Source: Bacteroidales bacterium (GTDB taxonomy: Bacteria; Bacteroidota; Bacteroidia; Bacteroidales; WCHB1-69). Taken from it: DNA of 64,000 bases. Location: the NCBI GenBank assembly GCA_017554325.1, contig JAFZIP010000007.1:62001-126000 (forward strand), given 5' to 3'. The notes under the pieces were generated by a model. That model did not search any database. It was not told the origin of the DNA and saw only the letters and a list, made by a program, of their open reading frames with translations. Positions 25,101 to 33,563 of this stretch are shown one piece after another. The position numbers were made by a program, and so were the translations under genes. Position 1 is the stretch's first letter; each line of letters opens with the position of its first letter.

Positions 25101-28100
25101 TCAGCCACCCGGGCAACGATGGTAACCCGATCAACGATGGCGACACTCTGTGTCCTAACTACGGTGATTTCTATACAATGGTTGGTAATTATGCTTCCAA
25201 CCTGCCTGACTCAGTGATTGACTATCAGATCCTTGGTTATACTTGGTCTGGCGCTTCCGACCTTCTTGACAAACATTCCAATATTAACATGTTCAAGATG
25301 GCTTGCGAGAATTGCGACAAGGAATATAAGACTTATCTTACTGTCACGAATATGAAGAACTGTTCTGCCACCACCGATTTCACTATCTACGGTGTTGTCA
25401 GATCTCTTCCTGTGATTTCAGCTATCACTGAAATTTCCAGACCTCTTGTTACTGGTCGTAATGACTGTGTGATTTCTATTCCTGATTTCGTTGGCAATAA
25501 CATTTACTTCAACCCGTTGACGGTTCAAGATGAATGTTTCTCCTTGAGCGAGATGGAAATCACTCAGAATATACCTGCTGGTACCACGCTCAATCACGAT
25601 ACCACTGTGGTTATCACAATCAGTGCTCCTCATAACCAGAACAATCCGAACGCTGTTTCTTGTTGGACTGTCACTCACAATATTGAAGTGAAGATGCCGG
25701 CTAGCACGATTCATATTACCAATATTACTCCGGATATTTTCGGTTGCGAACCCGTTAATGCAATCCTTACTCCGACCATCGAAAATGCTGTCGGTTCTGT
25801 TACTTATGCTTGGTCCACTGGTGCTACCACTGAGACTGCTCCTGTTACTATGACCTACGCTGCTCATACCTACACGCTCTCTGTTACAGATAACGCCACT
25901 GGTTGTGCTAACAGCATGACTGTTACTCCGACCGTGTATCGTAAGCCTGTGCGTGCTGATTTTGCTTTTGTGACGACTCCGAACACTTACTGCTCTACGA
26001 CCGAACACGACGGAACATTCGGCATCAACTTGTTGAATGATTCTACTTCCAATATCGTGGGTTACCTCATGGCAGGTGAAAATTATACTCCTTATCGTCC
26101 GCTTACCTACACCTACGAAGGTTTGGCTGAAGGCCTCTACAATTACACGATTTTCACCTCTGACGGTTGTAGCGCTTCATTCTCCGACAGTGTTAGAAAG
26201 GATACTACGGATACTAACGCTCCGTTTGTTGCCGAGGTTCTCCGTCACAACTACAGATGTGAGACTCCGTATGAGGGTTCTGTTGCCGTGACCCCGAATG
26301 TTGAAAATTATGTATATACTATCGATGGCGATACCCACATTACGGATGGTGAGATCATCACTAGTAATGCTACTGTGATCACTCCGATCATGTTCAACTG
26401 GTTGTATCAAGATACTTATCGCGTGTATGTGGTTTCTCCTAAGGGTTGTCATTTTGTTACCAACGAGGTTACTGTCAATGATATTACTGTTATACCGACT
26501 GAACCTTCTGTGACATTTGATACAGCTGATTGTACTTTGAATAACGGTATTCTTTATATTGCCAACACGAATCCTACTTTCACTTATTCTGTTGACGGTG
26601 TTCTTAAACCCGGTAACAATGGTACAATTGCCTTCACAGGCATTTCTGTTGGTTCTCATCCTATTTCCATCCTCTCTTCCGGTAGTTGTTTGGCTACCTT
26701 CCCGTTCGTAATGCCTTCCCGTCAGGCTGTTCCTGCTCGACCGGTCGCAACCATTACTCCCAACCATTATTGTATTACTTCTTTCGGTAATGTTAATGGT
26801 TATGATGGTTCTATTACGATTGCGGGTGCTAATGTGATAGATGGTTATACTTACACTCTCAATGGCATTACTGTTACGGGTGTTGCTGGTACTCCTGTCG
26901 TTTTCACCGAGCTCGGACCTGCAGATTATTATGGTAATACTCCTGCTCCTGCTGTATATTCTATGACTGTTGTGGATAATCATCATTGTTCTGTCTCTTA
27001 CGACTATTCAGTTCCTTTCACACCTAATACTATTACAGCTGCTACTTATACGGCTACCAATGGTTCTAGTTGTGCTGCTCCTGACAATGAGATTGTCTTG
27101 ACCTCATACGATACCGCCAACTATATTTATCATTTGGTTTATTGGAATACTTATTATGCTGGTTGGTATGCTTACTTCGATAATGATATCAATCAATATT
27201 TATTCCACGATACTAACCGTCTGGCTACTCTTAATGACAACTATTATCAGATTTTGAAGGAGAGCAAGGAATATGGTTGTACCAAATGGTTGGATGAGTA
27301 TTTCCTTCTTGCTACTGTTAAGCCTGAATATCATTATAATGTTACTGTTACCAATGATCAAGATTGTTCTGATCTCGGTACTGGTACTATTACCATTCAA
27401 AATCCGAGTGCAGATTACACCTATTCTCTGCTCGGTACTTCTTTGACTGGTACTTCATTCACTGGTTTGAATGGTTATTCTTATGGTTCTTCTTACACTG
27501 TTAGAGCTACCAACAATACCACTTCCTGTACATACGATACAACTGTTGTGATTCGTCTCGATAATTACATGCCTTCTATCCATGGCGTTACCACAACACC
27601 TAACTACATGTGTACGACTGAGAAGAACGGTACTTTGACAGTTACTTTGGATAGCACTGTTGCTGGTACCTATAATCTCTACCGTGGCTATACTTCAGTT
27701 GCTTCTAATAGAACTGGTATTTTCGAAGGACTTGATGCTGGTACGTATTCAGTTTCCTTCATTAGTGACCTGCATTGTCAGTCTGGCTCTGCAAATGGTA
27801 CAGTGGTGGACAGCGCACTCATTGAGCCCGAGTTTGTTATCACTCCTAACTACACCTGTGTACCTACTTTGAACCAACCTGGTACTGGTTGTATTTATGT
27901 GATGAAGCCTCAAAATCCTGATCTTACTACGAACTCCTACCACTATAGTCTCCTTCTCCCTGGTGTCTTTTCCACTGACTCTATTGACATCCCGAGCTAC
28001 AAGTGGTGTACTTTGGCTTCTGCCACTTACACTGTAGAGATTACTGATACGGTGACAGGTTGTTCTGTGGTTTCTTATTTGTTCGTTCCTGATTCATCTG

Positions 28101-31100
28101 TCCATGTTACTTTGGATGTTGTTGCTGTTGATAACAACGTTTGTGTTGGTACTGGCAACGGTTCCATCACGGTGAATGCTACTGCTGACAACCTTGATGC
28201 TGTTCTCGTTTACAGTATCGATGGTGGCACTACTTGGAACGCTAACGGTTCTACCATTAGCAACCTTCCTTCTGGCAGATATGAGATTATCGTTCACGAC
28301 CAATATTTCAATTGTACATATGATACATGTGCTAACAAGGATATTGACATCAATACAGTGGAGAAAGAACTCAAGATTTCTTATGCACAGAATAGCAATA
28401 ACGCTTGCGAACCTTCTTTGTGGAACGGTTCTATCGTGATCAATTCTGTTGAATATCTTGATGGTTCTGCTGTTGATTATTCTGCTACAATCATGCACGG
28501 CGATAGCACTGATGTTAACTATGCTACTACTATTACCAATGGTTGGGGTCATTTGAACAGTGTTCTTTACTTAGTCACTATTCATGACAACACGACTGGT
28601 TGTGACACTACTCTCCCTGTTGAAGTTCCTGCCGCTTCCTCTTGCGCTTTGAGTACAAATATCAATATTACGGCTGAGAACAATAACAAGCATATTGGTT
28701 CCAGCTTCTACTTCTGCTATGGCGAGCCCAATGGCAAGTTGATTGCTGAAGCTACCAGCCCTTGCGATACTGATTTCACTTATACTTGGACTTCTGTCTG
28801 CGCTCACTCCAGCTCCAATACTGCTGAAGTTGATGTTTACACGGCTGAAACATTCTGTTGTAAATATTATGTTACTGTTGTTGGTGTTGAGACTGGTTGT
28901 TCCAGAACCGACTCTGTAACGGTTTGTGTGGATGAACTTCCGATTATTCAATTCTACGCTTCTGGTAATAGTGTTGATTACGTCGGTGCTAATCCTACCG
29001 TAACCTATACTCATTGCCAGAATTATGATTTCACTTTCGGTGTTGTGGATCCTGGTTTCGATTCCATTATCTGGGCTAACGGTTATGTCGATACCAACGT
29101 GGCTTCCTTCACTGTTCCTGCTTACACACTTACAGAAGGTACTACTTCATATTGTGTCTGGGTTATGGATCAGAACGGTTGTTCCGCTGGTTACACTGCA
29201 GCCAATATGATTACCCGCCCGGTGGCTACATTTGCTAAGGATACCTCATCTTGCGGTGAGTTCCACTATGTTTCTCATACTAGTGCTCACAAGTCTTACG
29301 ATTTCTATTACAATGCACAGGGAACAAATGTTTACACTGTTGTTGACACATTCTCTGCTGTCAATGCTTGCGATAGTTTCGTGACTTACACTGTTACCAT
29401 CAATGCTAATCCTACATTGACGGTCACCCAGTTGCCTCAAGGCACCGTCTTCTGCGATGGTGATAATACTCATGCTTCCCTGTTTGATGTTGTCGCTACT
29501 TATGAAGACTACAAGGGCTATTGTATCACCGATGCTGCTCCTCAAAGCAAAGCTGCTTTCATGACTGATACCCCGTTCAATCCGAATGCTCCTATTACAC
29601 GAGCCATGAACGGTAAGATTGTCTATGCTTACGCCTACAATTCTTGTGATACACTTTATGAAGTGATTGGTACGCTTGTTGTGGATGCTCTGCCTGTTGT
29701 TTCTACAATTTCTGGTACGCCTAACTTCTGTTCTGGTAGTGCTATTAATCCTACCCTTAGTGCTTCTGTCACTTCATGGAATACCAATATTACTCCTAAG
29801 ACAACACAATGGTTAGTAAGTGCCACTACAGATCATGCTGTTACTTCTGTTATTTCGAATGCTAATACTGAAAATAATGGTCAGTATGTATTCTTTGCAG
29901 CAACCAACCATTGCGGTACAACTTATTCAACTCCTGTTCAGCTTACAGTTCATACAGTTGCACCTCCGACGGTTGCTCTTAATGTAACGAACTTCTGTGC
30001 CGGCGAATCCATTCAATCATCTAATGTCACACTCACGCACAACACAACGGCTACTGTACAAAGCACATCTTATTCTTTAGGTACTAGCACCTATACCTTG
30101 GGTACAGCACTCAAAGCATCTGATAACAATAAGTCATTTGTAGCTAATGTTACGTATAATTGCGGTTCTGCAGTTGCCTCCAACGGTGTTGCTATTACCG
30201 TTGTTGATACTGCCCGTATGGTCGTTACTGGTGGCAGCCTTGATACCGTTTGCCTTGGTTCTGCTCAGACTTATTCTATCGATACTCTTCCTACGAATGT
30301 TGTAACGATTACCGTCACCAATGCAAATTACGTTAAGAATGGTTCTTCAGTACAAGTTACTCCTATAGCAGTTGGTCCTGTTTCCGTTACCTTTACTAGC
30401 ACTTCAGCTAATGGTACTTGTGGTACTTCTAGCGTTACTAAGTCCTTTAAGGCTGCTACAACGCCTGCATTTACAACCACTCTTGCAGATATTAATGCTT
30501 GTGTCGGTAGCACTCTTTCACTTACTGCTCCTACCTATACTGCAAATGGTAATGTTAGAAGCGAAGGTTGGAAACTTAATGGCAATCCTTTCACTCCTTC
30601 TACCACAACGATTACTACAGCACATAACAATGCTAAGTTGACGTATTTTGTTACTAACTGCTGTGGTACTACTACTTCAAATGAGGCTACACTCCATGTG
30701 TATGATACGGCTAAGTTGGCAGTCAATGGTACACTTGATACTTTGTGTGTTGGTTCTGACTACTCTTATACTATTGACACCAATGCTACTAATGTTGTTA
30801 CCGTTACTCCTTCTGCTAATATTAGCGTTTCACATGTTGGTGCTAATATCGTAGTTTCTGCTCTTACTGTTGGCTCTGCTTCAGTGACTATTACTTCTAC
30901 CGGTATGAATGGCTGTGGAGTAAAATCTATATCCAAATCCTTCGTTGTATCTGACAAACGCGTGGTAGCTTCTATCACTGCTCCTGCTGCAGTCTGCGAG
31001 GGCGAGCAACTTAGTATGCCGACGGCACCTACCTCTACTGGTAATGCCAATATTTACAGTGCAGGTTGGCAAGTGAAGAAGTCTTCTGATCTTTCTTTCA

Positions 31101-33502
31101 GCAATTTCGTTACTACCACGCCTATGACCCTTGCTTACAATGGTGCTAAACTTCGTTATATTGTGAGATCCAAGTGTGGTGAAGCTTATTCAGACACTGT
31201 CGATATTATCGTTAACGATACAGCCACGTTGTCTGCTCCGGCTAACATTAGAAATCAGATCATTTGTAATGGTGCTTCCATTAATAACATCGCTTTGACC
31301 TCCAATAGAACAAGCTTCCAGCTTGATCAGAACCTGATTGATGCCGGTCTTGACATTGATGCTAACGGTGTGATTTCTTCTGCTAATGGAGTCAATGCTC
31401 CTGCTTCTGTCACATTCCCGTACACCTTGAAGGGTGCTGTGAAGACTGTGAGCACGAATTGCACCTCGTATGATAAGGTTGATACTGTTATCATCACTAT
31501 CAATGCCGCTCCGACAGCTACTTTGACAGTTGATCCTGATACCTTGTGTGCTGGTACTACGTTGGCTAATTTCAATCCTGATTTGCGTATTACAAATAAC
31601 AGTGCTGAAACCCCGACCAACCAATACTACATTAAGAAAGTTAATGAAACAAGTTATGCTACTGTAGATCTCACAGATATCTTGGATGCTTCCTATGACT
31701 CTGCTATGGTTTACAATATGGTTCATAATACTTGTGGCGATAACTATTCTGATACGGTTGCAATCCGCATCGCCGGTAGCGTCACTGTTAACATTACGCC
31801 TGTGACATTCCGCGACACTTGCGCCGGTCTTTATCTGAGCGACTTCATTGTAAGCGGAACACCTGTGGTAACTCCTGAGACTCCTGCCACTCTCGTTAGT
31901 AGTCAATCTTGGTTCAAGAAAGTTGGTACTAACTATGTTAAGCTGACCATGGACAGCATCATTACCAATCCTACCACTTTGGTTTATGGTGCTTACACGA
32001 AGTGTGACACTGTTTACTCTGCTGAGAAAGTACTTAACTTCGATGCAGCTCCTGCTTTCGTTGCTACTCAACCGTTCGTTGATGCTGACTTCAAAGTTTG
32101 CGAAGGTGTTCTGTTCACTGAACCTACTTTAGTGCTCGGTACAGATATTACTCCGCTCACTCCTGAGGTTACCAAGACCTGGACTTTGGGTGGTAATGCT
32201 ATGGACTTTGCTGTTGCATACGATCATGCTACATATAATGGTGCAGAGATCAAGTTGGTTATTTCTAACGCTTGCGGTGCAGATTCTGCTATGGCCAATG
32301 TTACAATCGACACGCTTCCTGTGCCTCACATGTTGGCTGATACCACTATCTGTGCTACGGGTTATGAAACCTACAGATTGGCGGTTGCCAATGTTCACGC
32401 AGGTTCCACCTACAAGTGGTTCGGTTCTGACAACACTCTCTTCGATTCTGGTAGCAATCTTACTAAGACCGCTGATGCAATTGATACCATCATGAGATTC
32501 TACGTTGTTGAGACTGATGCTAACGGTTGTGTTTCCACCGCTAGAGTTAATGTGACTTCCGAGGCTATCAATGATACTATGATCACTGTCAGAGTTACCA
32601 ACAAGCCTTACTTCACATTCACGAATATGAATGGCGACATAACGCATCATATCAAGACATCTATTGAAAACAACACCACTGCCTTTAAGTGGACGTTGAG
32701 CGATGAGTGTTTCAACAATCCTGATCAGAAGGTATTTGTTAAATTCTCTATCTATCACGACGGTGTTTTGATTCCGGATGCTGAGATTAGTACTTACCTC
32801 ACAACCGCTACTACAACTGTTGGAACTACTACTCATTCGTGGAATACTAACCAAGGTGTATCCTTCGTCAGTGGTGACGGTTCTGTAACATTGAATGATG
32901 TGGCTTACTACACAGCTATGACTAATCACTATCCTCATTCCAACTTCGTGAATGCTTCTTATCAATTCGACTGGATGTATTTGCACTTCGCTACTTCGAG
33001 ATTCTTCACGAATACGTTCAGTAAGTTTAAAGTGACGGGTGATTATGATATCCATTACGAGTTGTATGCTACGAATGGTGGCGACATCAACTACTACTAC
33101 AATGATGGTTCTGCTAAGAAGATTGGTGGTATGGGTTATAATGGCGCTACGCTCCTGTCTTCTGATGTGTTCCACATCCATGTTGATAATGGTCCTGCTT
33201 ACGCTAACAGCGAGGCTCCTGAGGCTCCGCAAAATGACATCATTTCTGAGGAACCTACTGTGAAGGTCTATCCGAACCCGACTTCCGAGAATGTTAATGT
33301 CCGCATCGAGGGTATCAGTGGTCAAACCACCATCAGAATCTCTACTCTGACTGGCAAGACTGTTGCTCAACGTGCAATCAATATTGACAACGACTTCTCT
33401 GTCGAGACGTTCAATGTGTCTGACCTCACACCTGGTGTGTATGTACTCCAAATCGTCAATAGCGACGCTATGATTTCACGTAAGCTTGTCATTACGAAAT
33501 AA
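22193..33502 (+). CDS. Giant secreted adhesin-like protein with T9SS sorting domain
   Basis: 3769 residues in one uninterrupted frame. A signal peptide (MKKLLSICLLSVLLTMMSFF, cleavage near AQAQ) precedes a unique N-terminal region (about 26-300, Cys-containing). Then follow many Ig- or PKD-like units of about 80-100 residues, each with a cysteine pair. Residues ~1260-2160 resemble SprB-type repeats (CxxxxxGSIxVxP-like starts, for example RCETPYEGSVAVTP and NNVCVGTGNGSITVNA). Residues ~2400-3340 are units starting with C-x-G (FCAGESI, VCLGSAQ, ACVGSTL, VCEGEQL, LCAGTTL). A unique aromatic-rich domain (~3400-3680) is followed by a type A T9SS sorting domain (VKVYPNPTSENVNVRI ... LTPGVYVLQIV). 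Such proteins are surface adhesins used in attachment or gliding; the role here is inferred. It lies directly after a PorE-like gene and ends at a strong terminator. Confidence 0.9.
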   Translation: MKKLLSICLLSVLLTMMSFFTAQAQSSNPSCCFWVENMQPVTAHHIANLNGLGTAQDTSAGNDLVLNNVLNRAIVGNTDVYTLHFPQGTDCGSKVSIEWLLYDNVTGALLNDQLSRYADFGIYTRFDQINNGVCERINWLGGIVDNGDGVCGCNPSTWHVNHNDFPGARQANPITPAYFDETHHAAGYQHILYTYNFDYFYLPFLASEHSTTNVIIKWKQVGDFSLVIRIRERTGGTDYDFTMDGSQNPSQYIGGHQSCCGQILYQDSLHYLVTTAHEKSICDGETFMYGRGQETASGSTLYAFTEESLYYVLFGDYVCDHWKVERIDTLQLYTRINPDIVAKDTNLCRDENFTAADLLGLVTEVDLDAPGIIGHEIRWSENGVSWTTDMSQLLSLNQLTQTAGQYSFYARQFNFYYDAMDDDTIGCGGQIDTVVVNVRDLFPPVLEGPHYFSYCNENLAANSPVVLRAHLNPLDFCSTEIRWYTEDDLGYPTHAAAYLKQVGDTISLDLTEMNPVNEDKVITYYLYAINTNTNTFSAKYDSVTFEFFMTPEFVVDSTQLDFVVCPGSSVTMNSMVSSIEPDYNDVLPTVTYEWFQNGQSLSNDTNLTVNASMVCNQVDTYTVHITAATIKGCSNEMTRTYTIKAQDIANPVIAWNTTAGTFDTVGNKIRTLSGCDSSAVPAPYALADFAMQAQSTTATPATEVGTITDGCVNVNTLNVTDIVTSHTACQTIVTRTYEAVDACGNHSNIISEIFTINNDFKPVITGRIDVNPVRDTACTYDVPSYATLFNIFNTDTNIKVTYNCTESTFDTVVFYMNNTNVVAGGNLNVFADTDLVTIYAVVTDACGNKSVKTPVFDIHKPAAMYIAHGSIKLDTLELCADVTTNMHFNDAFVMNADRPYTYQWSQISEVGQSIITPDPNNYLEAVVAPENQLLNTSSHFIMTVTDSLGCVASDTSNAIHFYRLPTAEIISHPGNDGNPINDGDTLCPNYGDFYTMVGNYASNLPDSVIDYQILGYTWSGASDLLDKHSNINMFKMACENCDKEYKTYLTVTNMKNCSATTDFTIYGVVRSLPVISAITEISRPLVTGRNDCVISIPDFVGNNIYFNPLTVQDECFSLSEMEITQNIPAGTTLNHDTTVVITISAPHNQNNPNAVSCWTVTHNIEVKMPASTIHITNITPDIFGCEPVNAILTPTIENAVGSVTYAWSTGATTETAPVTMTYAAHTYTLSVTDNATGCANSMTVTPTVYRKPVRADFAFVTTPNTYCSTTEHDGTFGINLLNDSTSNIVGYLMAGENYTPYRPLTYTYEGLAEGLYNYTIFTSDGCSASFSDSVRKDTTDTNAPFVAEVLRHNYRCETPYEGSVAVTPNVENYVYTIDGDTHITDGEIITSNATVITPIMFNWLYQDTYRVYVVSPKGCHFVTNEVTVNDITVIPTEPSVTFDTADCTLNNGILYIANTNPTFTYSVDGVLKPGNNGTIAFTGISVGSHPISILSSGSCLATFPFVMPSRQAVPARPVATITPNHYCITSFGNVNGYDGSITIAGANVIDGYTYTLNGITVTGVAGTPVVFTELGPADYYGNTPAPAVYSMTVVDNHHCSVSYDYSVPFTPNTITAATYTATNGSSCAAPDNEIVLTSYDTANYIYHLVYWNTYYAGWYAYFDNDINQYLFHDTNRLATLNDNYYQILKESKEYGCTKWLDEYFLLATVKPEYHYNVTVTNDQDCSDLGTGTITIQNPSADYTYSLLGTSLTGTSFTGLNGYSYGSSYTVRATNNTTSCTYDTTVVIRLDNYMPSIHGVTTTPNYMCTTEKNGTLTVTLDSTVAGTYNLYRGYTSVASNRTGIFEGLDAGTYSVSFISDLHCQSGSANGTVVDSALIEPEFVITPNYTCVPTLNQPGTGCIYVMKPQNPDLTTNSYHYSLLLPGVFSTDSIDIPSYKWCTLASATYTVEITDTVTGCSVVSYLFVPDSSVHVTLDVVAVDNNVCVGTGNGSITVNATADNLDAVLVYSIDGGTTWNANGSTISNLPSGRYEIIVHDQYFNCTYDTCANKDIDINTVEKELKISYAQNSNNACEPSLWNGSIVINSVEYLDGSAVDYSATIMHGDSTDVNYATTITNGWGHLNSVLYLVTIHDNTTGCDTTLPVEVPAASSCALSTNINITAENNNKHIGSSFYFCYGEPNGKLIAEATSPCDTDFTYTWTSVCAHSSSNTAEVDVYTAETFCCKYYVTVVGVETGCSRTDSVTVCVDELPIIQFYASGNSVDYVGANPTVTYTHCQNYDFTFGVVDPGFDSIIWANGYVDTNVASFTVPAYTLTEGTTSYCVWVMDQNGCSAGYTAANMITRPVATFAKDTSSCGEFHYVSHTSAHKSYDFYYNAQGTNVYTVVDTFSAVNACDSFVTYTVTINANPTLTVTQLPQGTVFCDGDNTHASLFDVVATYEDYKGYCITDAAPQSKAAFMTDTPFNPNAPITRAMNGKIVYAYAYNSCDTLYEVIGTLVVDALPVVSTISGTPNFCSGSAINPTLSASVTSWNTNITPKTTQWLVSATTDHAVTSVISNANTENNGQYVFFAATNHCGTTYSTPVQLTVHTVAPPTVALNVTNFCAGESIQSSNVTLTHNTTATVQSTSYSLGTSTYTLGTALKASDNNKSFVANVTYNCGSAVASNGVAITVVDTARMVVTGGSLDTVCLGSAQTYSIDTLPTNVVTITVTNANYVKNGSSVQVTPIAVGPVSVTFTSTSANGTCGTSSVTKSFKAATTPAFTTTLADINACVGSTLSLTAPTYTANGNVRSEGWKLNGNPFTPSTTTITTAHNNAKLTYFVTNCCGTTTSNEATLHVYDTAKLAVNGTLDTLCVGSDYSYTIDTNATNVVTVTPSANISVSHVGANIVVSALTVGSASVTITSTGMNGCGVKSISKSFVVSDKRVVASITAPAAVCEGEQLSMPTAPTSTGNANIYSAGWQVKKSSDLSFSNFVTTTPMTLAYNGAKLRYIVRSKCGEAYSDTVDIIVNDTATLSAPANIRNQIICNGASINNIALTSNRTSFQLDQNLIDAGLDIDANGVISSANGVNAPASVTFPYTLKGAVKTVSTNCTSYDKVDTVIITINAAPTATLTVDPDTLCAGTTLANFNPDLRITNNSAETPTNQYYIKKVNETSYATVDLTDILDASYDSAMVYNMVHNTCGDNYSDTVAIRIAGSVTVNITPVTFRDTCAGLYLSDFIVSGTPVVTPETPATLVSSQSWFKKVGTNYVKLTMDSIITNPTTLVYGAYTKCDTVYSAEKVLNFDAAPAFVATQPFVDADFKVCEGVLFTEPTLVLGTDITPLTPEVTKTWTLGGNAMDFAVAYDHATYNGAEIKLVISNACGADSAMANVTIDTLPVPHMLADTTICATGYETYRLAVANVHAGSTYKWFGSDNTLFDSGSNLTKTADAIDTIMRFYVVETDANGCVSTARVNVTSEAINDTMITVRVTNKPYFTFTNMNGDITHHIKTSIENNTTAFKWTLSDECFNNPDQKVFVKFSIYHDGVLIPDAEISTYLTTATTTVGTTTHSWNTNQGVSFVSGDGSVTLNDVAYYTAMTNHYPHSNFVNASYQFDWMYLHFATSRFFTNTFSKFKVTGDYDIHYELYATNGGDINYYYNDGSAKKIGGMGYNGATLLSSDVFHIHVDNGPAYANSEAPEAPQNDIISEEPTVKVYPNPTSENVNVRIEGISGQTTIRISTLTGKTVAQRAINIDNDFSVETFNVSDLTPGVYVLQIVNSDAMISRKLVITK

Positions 33503-33523
33503 TCAATAGTTATTATCATACTT

Positions 33524-33562
33524 AAGGGAGTTGTGCCTTATTCCACAACTCCCTTTTTTATT
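33524..33562 (+). terminator. Intrinsic terminator of the giant gene
   Basis: AAGGGAGTTGTG (33524-33535) pairs perfectly with CACAACTCCCTT (33544-33555) and is followed by a T-run. It lies 21 bases after the stop codon and just before the ABC exporter start. Confidence 0.88.
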
Positions 33563-33563
33563 A

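Noticed and set aside
26200..28700. Could the regular repeats in the giant gene be a CRISPR or DNA-level tandem array?
   Set aside because: The repeats are at protein level with divergent DNA; there are no identical short repeats with regular spacers and no cas genes.
32129..33451. 440-codon open frame antisense to the giant gene, and others at 24206-25108, 26177-26986 and 31190-32071
   Set aside because: The translations are rich in S, R, N and I, produced by the T-rich repetitive sense strand; no domain or signal peptide is seen.
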